From NCBI RefSeq assembly GCF_036226465.1, contig NZ_CP108476.1, positions 6,014,001 through 6,078,000 of the forward strand: a DNA stretch of 64,000 nucleotides, in the 5' to 3' direction. This stretch comes from Kitasatospora sp. NBC_01250 (GTDB lineage Bacteria > Actinomycetota > Actinomycetes > Streptomycetales > Streptomycetaceae). The notes beneath the pieces were generated by a model, which searched no databases, had not been told where the DNA came from, and saw only the letters and a program-made list of their open reading frames with translations. Below, piece by piece: positions 52,201 to 60,719 of the stretch (positions are counted from its first letter, which is position 1; each line of letters starts with the position of its first letter). The position numbers and the translations under genes are program-made.

Positions 52201-53205
52201 CACCCCGTCCACCGAGGCCAGCAGCGAGTCCTGGGGCACCGCGGCGCCGTCCAGGACCACCACCAGGTGCGGCTGGTCCGAGGTCGGCACGGCGTCGCGG
52301 CTGAACCGCTGGCGGCCCGACAGCTCGTCCTCCAGCAGCAGCTCCAGCTCGCCCAGGCCCGCCGCGATCAGCCGGCGCGAGCCCGCGCCGTCGCTCTGCT
52401 TGCGGTGCTGGGTGTGCGGCAGCCACTTGACCCACTCCCACTCGTCCAGCGCGCCGGGGGCGGCCGCGACGCCGAGCATCAGGTCGTCGGGGGAGTGCAG
52501 GGTGGTCAACTGGGCGATCATCGCCCGCACGTTGGCGTACACCGCGTCCGGGTCGCCGCAGACGGTGATGTGGTAGAAGGCGCGCAGCGAGACCGACAGC
52601 GGTAGGTCCTGCAGGGTGCCGTGCGCCTGCAGGAAGTTGCGCATCGCGTCGGCCGACAGCGGCTCCAGCTCGTCCATCGGCGCGGTCTGCGGGGCCACCA
52701 GGGGAGTGGCCAGCTGCTGCGCGCCGCGGCCCAGCCGGATCTGGGCGAAGTCCGGGTCGCTGGGCCGGCGTTCCCACAGCCGGCGGCCCTCGGCCACGAT
52801 CGACCACAGCTGGTCCGGCTCCGGGTGCAGGTAGAGCTGCGCGCCGCGCTGGCGCTCGGCGGTGCGGCGGACCTGACGGCGCATCTGCTGCAGGTACTTC
52901 AGGTAGTCGCGCCGCTCGTCGGCCAGCCCCGCGCCGCCGCCCTTGCGGGCCTTGACCAGTTGGGCGATGCCCATGCCGGCGGTGGAGGCCACCATCAGCA
53001 TGCCCATGACCTTCATCATCGGGGCCGCACCCGGACTGAACAGGAAGGCCGCCGAGCCGCCCATGCCGAGCAGCGGCAGCAGGCTCATCACCCAGTCGTC
53101 GCCGCCCCCGCGGGGCAGTTCGGGCGGATTGACCAGCTCCACGGGCTCGTCCTGGACCACGGGCGGATACGCCCGGGGCGGACGCTTGACCGTCACGACA
53201 CTCAT
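49255..53205 (-). CDS. eccC: type VII secretion FtsK/SpoIIIE ATPase EccC (fused, three ATPase domains)
   Basis: The 1316-aa protein is the undivided form of EccC. Two transmembrane segments lie around residues 38-82 (MSLLPLLGMGGSAAFLFSPG and VMGMLMVASTAGMGIAQLV). Three P-loops follow: VGATGSGKSELL near residue 475, VGGPRSGKSTMI near residue 830 and FGESESGKSALL near residue 1116. D1 keeps Walker B LVLIIDEFSELL, which in other EccCs is the essential active site; D2 and D3 bind substrate. It is the motor that recruits EsxAB and assembles the translocase. ATG 53205 has only a distant GAGG. It is divergent from eccD. Confidence 0.97.
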   Translation of the reverse strand: MSVVTVKRPPRAYPPVVQDEPVELVNPPELPRGGGDDWVMSLLPLLGMGGSAAFLFSPGAAPMMKVMGMLMVASTAGMGIAQLVKARKGGGAGLADERRDYLKYLQQMRRQVRRTAERQRGAQLYLHPEPDQLWSIVAEGRRLWERRPSDPDFAQIRLGRGAQQLATPLVAPQTAPMDELEPLSADAMRNFLQAHGTLQDLPLSVSLRAFYHITVCGDPDAVYANVRAMIAQLTTLHSPDDLMLGVAAAPGALDEWEWVKWLPHTQHRKQSDGAGSRRLIAAGLGELELLLEDELSGRQRFSRDAVPTSDQPHLVVVLDGAAVPQDSLLASVDGVHGVTVIEVVPGDLDEPTGHLVVTVGAEELLLESASGASYSGRPDALSAWQSEALARQLAPYRISAGGDDEPLLSNLDFTDLMGVGDAGSVDTARTWRPRPQHEKLRVPIGVGAGGELVHLDIKEAALEGMGPHGLCVGATGSGKSELLRTLVLGLAMTHSSETLNFVLADFKGGATFAGMADMPHTSAVITNLEGELTLVDRMRDAIEGELNRRQELLRSAGNYANLNEYERARAAGAALDPLPSLVLIIDEFSELLTAKPDFIDMFIQIGRIGRSLGVHLLLASQRLEEGKLRGLDTFLSYRIGLRTFSAAESRAAIGVPDAYHLPPVPGVGYLKFGTDVMDRFKAAYVSGPYRAPGQQRASGRISTVQPVLFTAAEVPVIETVVQEVVPEPEQLDDALVDTVLDVIVQRMVGQGPPAHQVWLPPLDEAPSMDQLVPPLQATPERGLTSPEFGALGRLVVPVGIVDRPREQRRDVLYQDYSGAAGHGLVVGGPRSGKSTMIRSMVAGFALTHTPVETQFYLLDFGGGGFQSLQDLPHVGGVAGRLDTDKVRRMVSEVHGVLNRREELFRATGIDSIGTYRTRRAAGQLPDEQFGDVFLVVDGWLTFRQEYEILEPVVTDIVARGLGYGVHVVLTAARYAEVRPALKDALQNRTELRLGDPMESEIDRKVAQNVPNGAPGRGLTSGKLHFLSGLPRLDGSCSVDDLVTGVTGLVEAVNAAWSGPRAPQVRMLPAVLDGYSLPKGFEQPERGIAFALDEVEMAPVFVNFETDPLFIVFGESESGKSALLRMLIKQITERYTPEQAGIVIGDYRRALLGAVPPEYLVEYAAAQPAMTAIVDMLRGACARRLPGPDVTADQLRNRSWYSGKDMFVIVDDYELVATSSGNPMAALAEFLPFARDIGLRVIIARNAGGAGRSLFEPVMQRMRELGGQGVMLSGNRDEGALLGTVKPQALPPGRGMFVSRRITSGQMVQTGWLPQQQ

Positions 53206-53524
53206 CTACAACCGCACCAGCCTCACGCGACTCGAAGGGTCCCGAAGGAGGCGCCCCTGTGACTGCCCTGCCCCCGACGCGGACCGGGGCGCCGCCGCGG
53301 CGATCCATCCCGCCCCCGGCACGCACCCTGCGCAGGGGCAGATCCTACCGAGCCCGACCGGGCGCCGAGCCAGGGCCGGGTCCTGCTGCCGCGCGGCAGG
53401 CGTCGGGCGGGGGCGGCCGGGGTGCGGGACGGTGACGCTCCGCCGGGCGGTAGGGTGACGCAGCGCCAACTCCGGTGGACGCGGCGCACGGTTGATGAAG
53501 GACAGTGAGCAAGGGGGAGCACCG
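53206..53524. other. 319-bp divergent region between eccC and eccD
   Basis: This should hold both promoters. For eccD a -10 TAGGGT at 53451-53456 is visible, with start at 53525; the -35 is poor. No conserved gene is seen. Confidence 0.45.
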
Positions 53525-54979
53525 GTGAGTTCGAACGCAGCGACCGGATTCTGTCGGGTCACCGTGGTGGCGCCGGACAGCCGGATCGATGTGGCCCTGC
53601 CGGAGGACGTGCCGCTCGCCGACGTCTATCCCGAGGTGCTGCGGCTCTCCGGCCAGACCCAGGCCGACGGTGCCCCCACCGGTTTCCACCTGGTGCGCCG
53701 CGACGGCACGGTGCTGGACAGCGGCCTGCCGCTGGCCGCCCAACAGGTGCGCGACGGCGACCTGCTGAGTCTGCGCCCGTTCGCCGAGTCGCTGCCGCCG
53801 GCCGTCTACGACGACGTGGCCGACGCGATCGCCAGCGCCGTCGAGGCCGACCGCCGGTTCTGGAGCCCGGACCTGATGCGGGCCTTCGGCCTGATCGGCG
53901 CCGGTCTGCTGATCGTGCTGCTCGGCTTCGCCCTGTGGTTCTCCGACCTGACCCACGACATGCACGGCCTGCCCGGGGTGCTCTCCGGTGTGGCCACCGT
54001 GGTGCTGGTCGCCTTCGCCGGTGTGCGCGCCCGGGTCTACAAGGACCACATGGCGGCCCTCACCCTGGGCATCGGCGCCCTGCCGCACGCGCTGATCGCC
54101 GGCAGCGGCATCCTCGGCGTCGCGCACAAGTACGACGGGCCGGGCCGCCTGCAGTTCCTGGTCGGCTGCGTGACCATGCTGGTGGTCTCGGTGCTGCTGA
54201 TCGGCCTGCTCCCCGAGAAGGACTCGGTCTTCGTGGCCGCCGCGGTGCTCTCCGCCGCCGGCAGCCTGGCCACCTTCGCCGCCGTGCTGATGCCGGGCAC
54301 CTCCGCCGACCACATCGCCGCCGTGGCCGGTGTCGCGGCATTCGCCGCGATCGGCTTCCTGCCGGCCCTCTCGGCCCGCTTCGCCCGGCTCCCGGTCGGC
54401 TTCAGCGCCCCCGGCCAGACCCGCACCCGCGGCAGCCGGGCCGCCGAGGAGAACAGCCGGGCCGAGGCCGTGCAGTACGAGCGGATCGCCCACCAGGCGC
54501 GCCGCGGCCACGAGGTGCTGGTCGGCCTGGTCGGCGGCTGCGCCGCGGTGATCATCGGGGCCTGCACCGTGCTGGGCTTCAGCGACCGGATGTTCCCGCA
54601 GGTGCTGGCGCTGACGCTGGGCATCTCGACGATGCTGCGGGCCCGCCTGTTCCGCTACACCGCGCAGGTCTTCAGCCTGACCATCGCCGGCCTGCTGGGT
54701 CTGGGCCTGCTGATCCTGGGCCTGTCGCTGCACACCCCGCTGTACATCCTCAAGGCCACCAGCACCACCGCCGTCGACCTGCGCACCATCTGGCTGGGCG
54801 GCTCGGTCGCACTCGGCGCCACGCTGCTGATCGCGATCGCCCTGGTGGTGCCGCGGCTGGGCGTGTCACCCTTCTGGGGCCGACTGCTGGACATGGTGGA
54901 CAGCCTGCTGCTGATGTCGCTGGTCCCGCTGACCCTGGCTGTGCTCGGCATCTACACCCTCGTCCGCGGCGTGAGCTGA
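53525..54979 (+). CDS. eccD: type VII secretion protein EccD (polytopic channel component)
   Basis: GTG 53525 is preferred to the TTG/ATG at 53492-53495 because AAGGGGGAGC sits 8 bp before it. Residues 1-90 form the ubiquitin-like cytosolic domain (FCRVTVVAPDSRIDVALPED), followed by about 11 transmembrane segments from residue 120 on (AFGLIGAGLLIVLLGFALWF and others). EccD dimers line the proposed translocation pore of the ESX complex. The gene ends 84 bp before rpsO, so it may partly feed that operon. Confidence 0.95.
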   Translation: MSSNAATGFCRVTVVAPDSRIDVALPEDVPLADVYPEVLRLSGQTQADGAPTGFHLVRRDGTVLDSGLPLAAQQVRDGDLLSLRPFAESLPPAVYDDVADAIASAVEADRRFWSPDLMRAFGLIGAGLLIVLLGFALWFSDLTHDMHGLPGVLSGVATVVLVAFAGVRARVYKDHMAALTLGIGALPHALIAGSGILGVAHKYDGPGRLQFLVGCVTMLVVSVLLIGLLPEKDSVFVAAAVLSAAGSLATFAAVLMPGTSADHIAAVAGVAAFAAIGFLPALSARFARLPVGFSAPGQTRTRGSRAAEENSRAEAVQYERIAHQARRGHEVLVGLVGGCAAVIIGACTVLGFSDRMFPQVLALTLGISTMLRARLFRYTAQVFSLTIAGLLGLGLLILGLSLHTPLYILKATSTTAVDLRTIWLGGSVALGATLLIAIALVVPRLGVSPFWGRLLDMVDSLLLMSLVPLTLAVLGIYTLVRGVS

Positions 54980-55013
54980 CCGGCTGGTACCCTGGGGCTT
55001 CCGAGTTCCAAAA

Positions 55014-55037
55014 GATCCTGTGCAGTAGACCAGGATC
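55014..55037 (+). promoter_or_regulatory. short hairpin in the rpsO leader, candidate S15 autoregulatory site
   Basis: GATCCTG (55014-55020) and CAGGATC (55031-55037) form a 7-bp stem with a 10-nt loop, 27 bp before the rpsO GTG. S15 controls its own mRNA in several bacteria by leader folds; a TACCCT at 54988-54993 could be the promoter -10. Confidence 0.4.
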
Positions 55038-55063
55038 ACTCGGACACCCCAGAAGGAGTTGCC

Positions 55064-55354
55064 GTGGCCCTCGACGCCGCCGTCAAGAAGCAGATCTTCG
55101 CCGAGTTCGGCCAGAAGGAGGGCGACACGGGCTCCCCCGAGGTTCAGGTCGCCATGCTTTCGCGCCGGATCTCGGACCTGACCGAGCACCTCAAGTTCCA
55201 CAAGCACGACCACCACAGCCGTCGTGGCCTGCTGATCCTGGTCGGCCAGCGCCGCCGCCTCCTGCAGTACCTGGCCAAGAAGGACATCGAGCGCTTCCGT
55301 ACGCTCGTCGACCGCCTGGGCATCCGCCGCGGTGCCGCCGGTGGCGCCCGCTAA
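55064..55354 (+). CDS. rpsO: 30S ribosomal protein S15
   Basis: GTG 55064 follows AAGGAG. The 96-aa protein has the S15 signature (FGQKEGDTGSPEVQVAMLSR, then HKHDHHSRRGLLILVGQRRR). It binds the central domain of 16S rRNA early in assembly. It precedes pnp in the conserved rpsO-pnp order. Confidence 0.98.
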   Translation: MALDAAVKKQIFAEFGQKEGDTGSPEVQVAMLSRRISDLTEHLKFHKHDHHSRRGLLILVGQRRRLLQYLAKKDIERFRTLVDRLGIRRGAAGGAR

Positions 55355-55365
55355 GACCGCCGCCC

Positions 55366-55395
55366 GGGGCGGCTCCCCACACGGGGAGCCGCCCC
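55366..55395 (+). terminator. rpsO-pnp intergenic hairpin
   Basis: GGGGCGGCTCCCC (55366-55378) pairs perfectly with GGGGAGCCGCCCC (55383-55395), only four loop bases. In S. coelicolor the matching hairpin ends part of the rpsO transcripts, while readthrough RNA is cut by RNase III; expect the same here. Confidence 0.85.
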
Positions 55396-55831
55396 TCGCG
55401 CGTACCATCCCCCTGTAGGCCGTCTGCTTCCGACGACGTCCCGCCGAGCTCCAGACGCTCTGCGGACCTCGACGACAGACGCAGGGCGCCAGAATTTCCG
55501 GTCCGCCTCCCAAAGCGGCCGAGATTCGCACCGTAGGGTTGTGGGCATGCCGGGTGGTGGCGCGACCACGCGCTTCACCCCGAGCAGCACGACCCCCTTG
55601 CGGGCCGAAGGCTTCAAACGGAAGCCGCCCGCATCCAGGAGAGCGTCCAGACGCCCACCGCTGAGCGGCCTGGCAGCCGAGAGGCGCCGGTCCTCGGTAG
55701 TGGCCGCCGGGAGTCCGAATGAGCGGACGACCCGGGGGCTTCGATCGAAGACCGGCCCGGCAGGTCAGGGCCACCGGCAGGCAAGCGCGGGGACGCTCTC
55801 CCGGAGACGTACGAAAGAGGAGATCTTCCAG
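55396..55831 (+). promoter_or_regulatory. pnp leader region with putative promoter
   Basis: About 430 bp before the pnp GTG. The sequence TAGGGT at 55534-55539 is a possible -10 for a pnp-specific promoter; the -35 is not clear. Nothing codes here beyond a frame that runs into pnp from 55541 without a good start site. Confidence 0.4.
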
Positions 55832-58042
55832 GTGGAAGAGAACGTGTTCTACGCCGAGGCCGTGATCGACAACGGTTCCTTCGGCACCCGTACCATCCGC
55901 TTCGAGACCGGCCGCCTGGCCCGTCAGGCCGCCGGCTCCGCCGTGGCCTACCTGGACGACGACACCATGGTGCTGTCGGCCACCAGCGCCTCCAAGCAGC
56001 CGAAGGAGCACTTCGACTTCTTCCCGCTGACGGTCGACGTCGAGGAGCGGATGTACGCCGCGGGCCGGATCCCCGGCTCGTTCTTCCGTCGTGAGGGCCG
56101 CCCCTCCGAGGACGCCATCCTGACCTGCCGCCTGATCGACCGCCCGCTGCGCCCGTCCTTCGTCAAGGGCCTGCGCAACGAGATCCAGGTCGTCGTCACG
56201 GTGATGGCGCTCAACCCCGACCACCTGTACGACGTGGTCGCCATCAACGCCGCCTCCGCCTCCACCCAGCTGGCCGGCCTGCCCTTCACCGGCCCGATCG
56301 GCGGCGTCCGCGTCGCGCTGATCCGCGGCCAGTGGGTGGCGTTCCCGACCCACAGCGAGCTGGAGGAGGCCGTGTTCGACATGGTCGTCGCCGGCCGCGC
56401 GCTGCCGGACGGCGACGTCGCGATCATGATGGTGGAGGCCGAGGCCACCGCCAAGACGATCCAGCTGGTCTCCGAGGGCGCCGAGGCCCCCTCCGAGGAG
56501 ATCGTCGCCGCCGGCCTCGAGGCCGCCAAGCCGTTCATCAAGGTGCTGTGCGCCGCGCAGTCCAAGCTGGCTGCCCAGGCCGCCAAGCCCACCGGCGAGT
56601 TCCCGGTCTTCCTGGACTACCAGGACGACGTGCTGGCCGCGCTGACCGCCGCCGTCAAGGGCGAGCTGTCCAAGGCGCTGACCATCGCGGGCAAGCAGGA
56701 GCGCCAGAACGAGCTGGACCGCGTCAAGGCGGTCGCCGCCGAGAAGCTGCTCCCGGAGTTCGAGGGCCGCGAGAAGGAGATCAGCGCCGCCTACAACGCG
56801 CTGACCAAGAAGATCGTGCGCGAGCGCGTCATCAAGGACAAGGTCCGCATCGACGGCCGCGGTGTCACCGACATCCGCACCCTGGCCGCCGAGGTCGAGG
56901 CCATCCCGCGGGTGCACGGCTCGGCCCTGTTCGAGCGTGGCGAGACCCAGATCCTGGGCGTCACCACCCTCAACATGCTCCGCATGGAGCAGCAGCTCGA
57001 CACGCTCTCCCCGGAGACGCGTCGCCGCTACATGCACAACTACAACTTCCCGCCGTACTCGGTCGGCGAGACCGGCCGCGTGGGCTCGCCCAAGCGCCGC
57101 GAGATCGGCCACGGCGCGCTGGCCGAGCGGGCGATCCTGCCCGTGCTGCCGACCCGCGAGGAGTTCCCCTACGCGATCCGCCAGGTCTCCGAGGCGCTGG
57201 GCTCCAACGGCTCCACCTCGATGGGCTCGGTCTGCGCCTCGACCATGTCGCTGCTGAACGCCGGTGTGCCGCTGAAGGCCGCCGTCGCCGGTATCGCCAT
57301 GGGCCTCATCTCGCAGGAGATCGACGGTGAGACGCACTACGTCGCGCTGACCGACATCCTGGGTGCCGAGGACGCGTACGGCGACATGGACTTCAAGGTC
57401 GCCGGTACCCGCAACTTCATCACCGCCCTGCAGCTGGACACCAAGCTGACCGGCATCCCGGCCTCCGTGCTGGCCGCCGCGCTCAAGCAGGCCAAGGACG
57501 CGCGTCTGCACATCCTGGACGTGATGAACGAGGCGATCGACGCGCCCGACGCGATGTCGCCGAACGCGCCGCGCATCATCACCATCAAGATCCCGGTGGA
57601 CAAGATCGGTGAGGTCATCGGCCCCAAGGGCAAGATGATCAACCAGATCCAGGAGGACACCGGCGCGGACATCACCATCGAGGACGACGGCACCATCTAC
57701 ATCGGTGCGGTCGACGGTCCCTCGGCGGAGGCTGCCCGTACGACGATCAACCAGATCGCCAACCCGACCATGCCGGAGGTCGGCGAGCGCTACCTGGGCA
57801 CCGTGGTGAAGACCACGACGTTCGGCGCGTTCGTCTCGCTCATGCCGGGCAAGGACGGCCTGCTGCACATCTCGCAGATCCGCAAGCTCGCCGGTGGCAA
57901 GCGCGTGGAGAACGTCGAGGACGTGCTCGGCGTCGGCGCCAAGGTGCAGGTCGAGATCGCCGAGATCGACCCGCGCGGCAAGCTCTCGCTGATCCCGGTC
58001 ATCGAGGGCGAGGAGGGCGGCGAGACCGCCGCCGCCGAGTGA
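55832..58042 (+). CDS. pnp: polyribonucleotide nucleotidyltransferase (PNPase)
   Basis: GTG 55832 follows GAAAGAGGAGA. The 736-aa enzyme degrades RNA 3'-5' with phosphate, and in streptomycetes also adds 3' tails. Domains in order: RNase PH1 (residues 1-210), the all-helical linker, RNase PH2 (about 315-545), KH (VIGPKGKMINQIQEDTGADI near residue 600) and S1 (YLGTVVKTTTFGAFVSLMPG from about 650). The catalytic PH2 block is seen in FRR-type PEFPY and GSTSMGSVCASTMSL. Streptomyces PNPase has also been reported to act on pppGpp (GpsI). Confidence 0.97.
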   Translation: MEENVFYAEAVIDNGSFGTRTIRFETGRLARQAAGSAVAYLDDDTMVLSATSASKQPKEHFDFFPLTVDVEERMYAAGRIPGSFFRREGRPSEDAILTCRLIDRPLRPSFVKGLRNEIQVVVTVMALNPDHLYDVVAINAASASTQLAGLPFTGPIGGVRVALIRGQWVAFPTHSELEEAVFDMVVAGRALPDGDVAIMMVEAEATAKTIQLVSEGAEAPSEEIVAAGLEAAKPFIKVLCAAQSKLAAQAAKPTGEFPVFLDYQDDVLAALTAAVKGELSKALTIAGKQERQNELDRVKAVAAEKLLPEFEGREKEISAAYNALTKKIVRERVIKDKVRIDGRGVTDIRTLAAEVEAIPRVHGSALFERGETQILGVTTLNMLRMEQQLDTLSPETRRRYMHNYNFPPYSVGETGRVGSPKRREIGHGALAERAILPVLPTREEFPYAIRQVSEALGSNGSTSMGSVCASTMSLLNAGVPLKAAVAGIAMGLISQEIDGETHYVALTDILGAEDAYGDMDFKVAGTRNFITALQLDTKLTGIPASVLAAALKQAKDARLHILDVMNEAIDAPDAMSPNAPRIITIKIPVDKIGEVIGPKGKMINQIQEDTGADITIEDDGTIYIGAVDGPSAEAARTTINQIANPTMPEVGERYLGTVVKTTTFGAFVSLMPGKDGLLHISQIRKLAGGKRVENVEDVLGVGAKVQVEIAEIDPRGKLSLIPVIEGEEGGETAAAE

Positions 58043-58065
58043 CGCACCACCAGCTGTGAAACACC

Positions 58066-58103
58066 GCGGCCCGTACGTTCCGGACTCGGAGCGTACGGGC
58101 CGC
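58066..58103 (+). terminator. hairpin between pnp and the M16 peptidase
   Basis: GCGGCCCGTACG (58066-58077) pairs with CGTACGGGCCGC (58092-58103). It ends 34 bp before the peptidase start; it may terminate pnp or be an RNA-processing stem. Confidence 0.8.
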
Positions 58104-58136
58104 ACCCTGTTGTCCCGTGTTTGAGAGGAACCCTTC

Positions 58137-59486
58137 GTGGCCCAGGCCTCGGCGACCACGCAGCGCCCCGGTACCACCCGCACCCTGCTGAAGGGCGTGG
58201 ACGGCGCCGGCACGGTGCGCCGTACCGTCCTTCCCGGTGGCCTGCGGGTCGTCACCGAGACGCTGCCGACCGTGCGCTCGGCGACCTTCGGCATCTGGGT
58301 CGGTGTCGGCTCCCGGGACGAGACCCCGGTGCTGAACGGCGCCACCCACTACCTGGAGCACCTGCTCTTCAAGGGCACCGAGAAGCGCAGCGCGCTGGAG
58401 ATCTCGGCCGCCCTGGACGCGGTCGGCGGCGAGATGAACGCCTTCACCGCGAAGGAGAACACCTGCTACTACGCGCGGGTGCTCGACACCGACCTGCCGC
58501 TCGCCATAGACGTGGTCTGCGACATGCTCACCGGCTCGCTGATCCGCCCCGAGGACGTGGAGGCCGAACGCGGCGTCATCCTCGAGGAGATGGCGATGGC
58601 CGAGGACGACCCGGGCGACGTGGTGCACGACCTGTTCGCCAAGGTGATCTACGGCGACGCCCCGCTGGGCCGTCCGATCCTGGGCACCCAGGAGACCGTC
58701 AAGGCGCTGACCCGCGAGCAGATCGCCGGCTTCTTCAAGCGCCGCTACAAGCCCGAGCACCTGGTGGTGGCCGCCGCCGGCAACCTGGACCACCGCACGG
58801 TGGTCAAGCAGGTCGAGCGGGCCTTCGCCGGCCTGCTCGCCAAGTCCGACGCGGCGCCCGCCGAGGCCCGCCGCGGCCTGCGGGCGATGCGCACCGCGGG
58901 ACGGGTCGAGGTGCTCAACCGGTCCACCGAGCAGGCCCACCTGGTGCTCGGGGTGCCCGGACTGCCGCGGCACGACGAGCGGCGCTGGGCGATGGGCGTG
59001 CTCAACTCCGCGCTCGGCGGCGGCATGAGCTCGCGGCTCTTCCAGGAGGTCCGCGAGAAGCGCGGCCTGGCCTACTCGGTCTACTCCTACTCCTCCTCCT
59101 ACGCGGACAGCGGCCTGTTCGGCATCTACGCCGGCTGCCAGCCCAAGCGGGTCGAGGAGGTGCTGCGGATCTGCCGCACCGAGCTGGCCAAGGTGGTCGA
59201 CGAGGGGATCACCGAGGAGGAGCTGCGCCGCGCGATCGGCCAGATCTCCGGCTCCACCGTGCTCGGCATGGAGGACACCGGTTCGCTGATGAACCGGATC
59301 GGCAAGGCCGAGCTGGCCTACGGCCACCACCTGTCGGTGGACGAGATGCTGGAGAAGATCGCGGGCGTCACCCTGGAGGACGTCCAGGAGGTGGCCCAGG
59401 ACGTGCTGGGCGCCCACCGGCCCTCGCTGGCGCTGATCGGGCCGATCGCCGACAAGCGCGCGGCCAGGCTCGCCGACCTCGTCTGA
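58137..59486 (+). CDS. M16 family zinc metallopeptidase (PepR-like)
   Basis: GTG 58137 follows GAGAGGAA. The 449-aa protein has the inverted zinc motif HxxEH in GATHYLEHLLFKGTEKR, with the distal Glu in VEAERGVILEEMAMAEDDP. The C-terminal half is the second M16 repeat (GMSSRLFQEVREKRGLAYSV). Family members degrade small peptides; the gene after pnp in actinobacteria is commonly named pepR. Its physiological substrate is unknown. Confidence 0.94.
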   Translation: MAQASATTQRPGTTRTLLKGVDGAGTVRRTVLPGGLRVVTETLPTVRSATFGIWVGVGSRDETPVLNGATHYLEHLLFKGTEKRSALEISAALDAVGGEMNAFTAKENTCYYARVLDTDLPLAIDVVCDMLTGSLIRPEDVEAERGVILEEMAMAEDDPGDVVHDLFAKVIYGDAPLGRPILGTQETVKALTREQIAGFFKRRYKPEHLVVAAAGNLDHRTVVKQVERAFAGLLAKSDAAPAEARRGLRAMRTAGRVEVLNRSTEQAHLVLGVPGLPRHDERRWAMGVLNSALGGGMSSRLFQEVREKRGLAYSVYSYSSSYADSGLFGIYAGCQPKRVEEVLRICRTELAKVVDEGITEEELRRAIGQISGSTVLGMEDTGSLMNRIGKAELAYGHHLSVDEMLEKIAGVTLEDVQEVAQDVLGAHRPSLALIGPIADKRAARLADLV

Positions 59487-59516
59487 CCAACGCCCCCTGC
59501 TCTGAAAGGACAGCTC

Positions 59517-60263
59517 ATGACCCTGCGCGTCGCCGTGATCGGCGCCACCGGCCGGATCGGCTCGGAGGCCGTCAAGGCCGTCGAGGCCGCCGAGGACCTG
59601 GAGCTGGTCGCCGCGCTCGGCCGGGGCTCCAAGCTGGAGACCCTGGTGGAGAGCGGCGCCGAGGTGGCCGTCGAGCTGACCCACCCCGACTCGGTGATGC
59701 GCAACCTCGACTTCTGCCTGCACAACGGCATCCACGTGGTCACCGGCACCACCGGCTGGGACGAGGCACGGCTCGCCGAGGTGGACCACTGGCTCGCCCG
59801 GCTGCCCGAGGTCGGGCTGCTGATCGCCCCCAACTTCTCCATCGGCGCGGTGCTCACCATGCACTTCGCCCAGCAGGCGGCGAAGTACTTCGAGTCCGTC
59901 GAGGTGGTCGAGCTGCACCACGACCGCAAGGCCGACGCCCCCTCGGGCACCGCCACCCGCACCGCGCAGCTGATCGCCGCCGCCCGGGACGCGGCCGGCC
60001 TGCCGCGGCAGTCGGACCCGACCACCCACGGGCTGCCCGGTGCCCGCGGTGCGGACGTCGACGGGGTGCCGGTGCACGCGGTGCGGCTGCGCGGCCTGCT
60101 GGCCCACCAGGAGGTGCTCTTCGGGGACACCGGCGAGACCCTGACGATCCGTCACGACTCGCTGCACCACAGCTGCTTCATGCCCGGCATCCTGCTCGGG
60201 GTGCGCCGGGTCGGGCAGACCCCGGGGCGGACCCTGGGTCTCGAAAACTTCCTCGACCTGTGA
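59517..60263 (+). CDS. dapB: 4-hydroxy-tetrahydrodipicolinate reductase
   Basis: The 248-aa enzyme of the diaminopimelate/lysine pathway reduces the dapA product with NAD(P)H. Motifs are the dinucleotide loop RVAVIGATGRIGSEAVKA, GTTGWDEARL, the catalytic His-His-x(n)-Lys in VELHHDRKADAPSGTA, and the substrate loop APNFSIGAVL. ATG 59517 follows GAAAGGACAGCTC. dapA lies 1.4 kb downstream, so the two pathway steps are close. Confidence 0.96.
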   Translation: MTLRVAVIGATGRIGSEAVKAVEAAEDLELVAALGRGSKLETLVESGAEVAVELTHPDSVMRNLDFCLHNGIHVVTGTTGWDEARLAEVDHWLARLPEVGLLIAPNFSIGAVLTMHFAQQAAKYFESVEVVELHHDRKADAPSGTATRTAQLIAAARDAAGLPRQSDPTTHGLPGARGADVDGVPVHAVRLRGLLAHQEVLFGDTGETLTIRHDSLHHSCFMPGILLGVRRVGQTPGRTLGLENFLDL

Positions 60264-60278
60264 GCCGGTGAACCGCGA

Positions 60279-60719
60279 ATGACCTCCCGTACCGGCTTCT
60301 TCATCCTCGCCGCCGTGCTGCTGCTGACCGCGCTGGTCTGCGTCGGCGAGGGCGTCCAACTCATCGCCACCGGAAAGCCGTTCGGCATCGGCATCGGGAT
60401 CTGCGCGTTCATCATCCCGGGCATCGGCGTGTGGTTCCTGCGCCAGACGGTCAGGTTCGGGCGCACCACCGAGGCGATGTCGCGCGAGTTGGAGGCCGAG
60501 GGCGGCCTGCCGGTGGACGAGCTGCGCCGCACCTCCGGCGGACGGATCGACCGCGCCTCGGCCGACGAGGTGTTCGCCAAGCGACGGGCCGAGGCCGAGG
60601 CCGAGCCGGGCGACTGGCGGGTCTGGTTCCGCCTCGCCGTCGCGTACGCGGATGCCGGGGACACTCCGCGGGCCCGCAAGACCATGCACCACGCCATCAA
60701 GTTGAGGAGTAACCCGTGA
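60279..60719 (+). CDS. small membrane protein with one helical repeat (TPR-like)
   Basis: The 146-aa protein has two hydrophobic segments (GFFILAAVLLLTALVCVGEG and GIGICAFIIPGIGVWFLRQ) followed by a soluble part ending WRVWFRLAVAYADAGDTPRA, similar to a TPR helix pair. Its stop overlaps the GTG of thyX (GTGA), so translation is coupled. Function unknown; conserved in this position in streptomycetes (recollection). Confidence 0.85.
   Translation: MTSRTGFFILAAVLLLTALVCVGEGVQLIATGKPFGIGIGICAFIIPGIGVWFLRQTVRFGRTTEAMSRELEAEGGLPVDELRRTSGGRIDRASADEVFAKRRAEAEAEPGDWRVWFRLAVAYADAGDTPRARKTMHHAIKLRSNP

Noticed and set aside
54866..58345. Minus-strand frame of 1159 codons opposite rpsO-pnp
   Set aside because: Antisense to PNPase; no domain, and Arg/Gly/Leu composition is typical of shadows.
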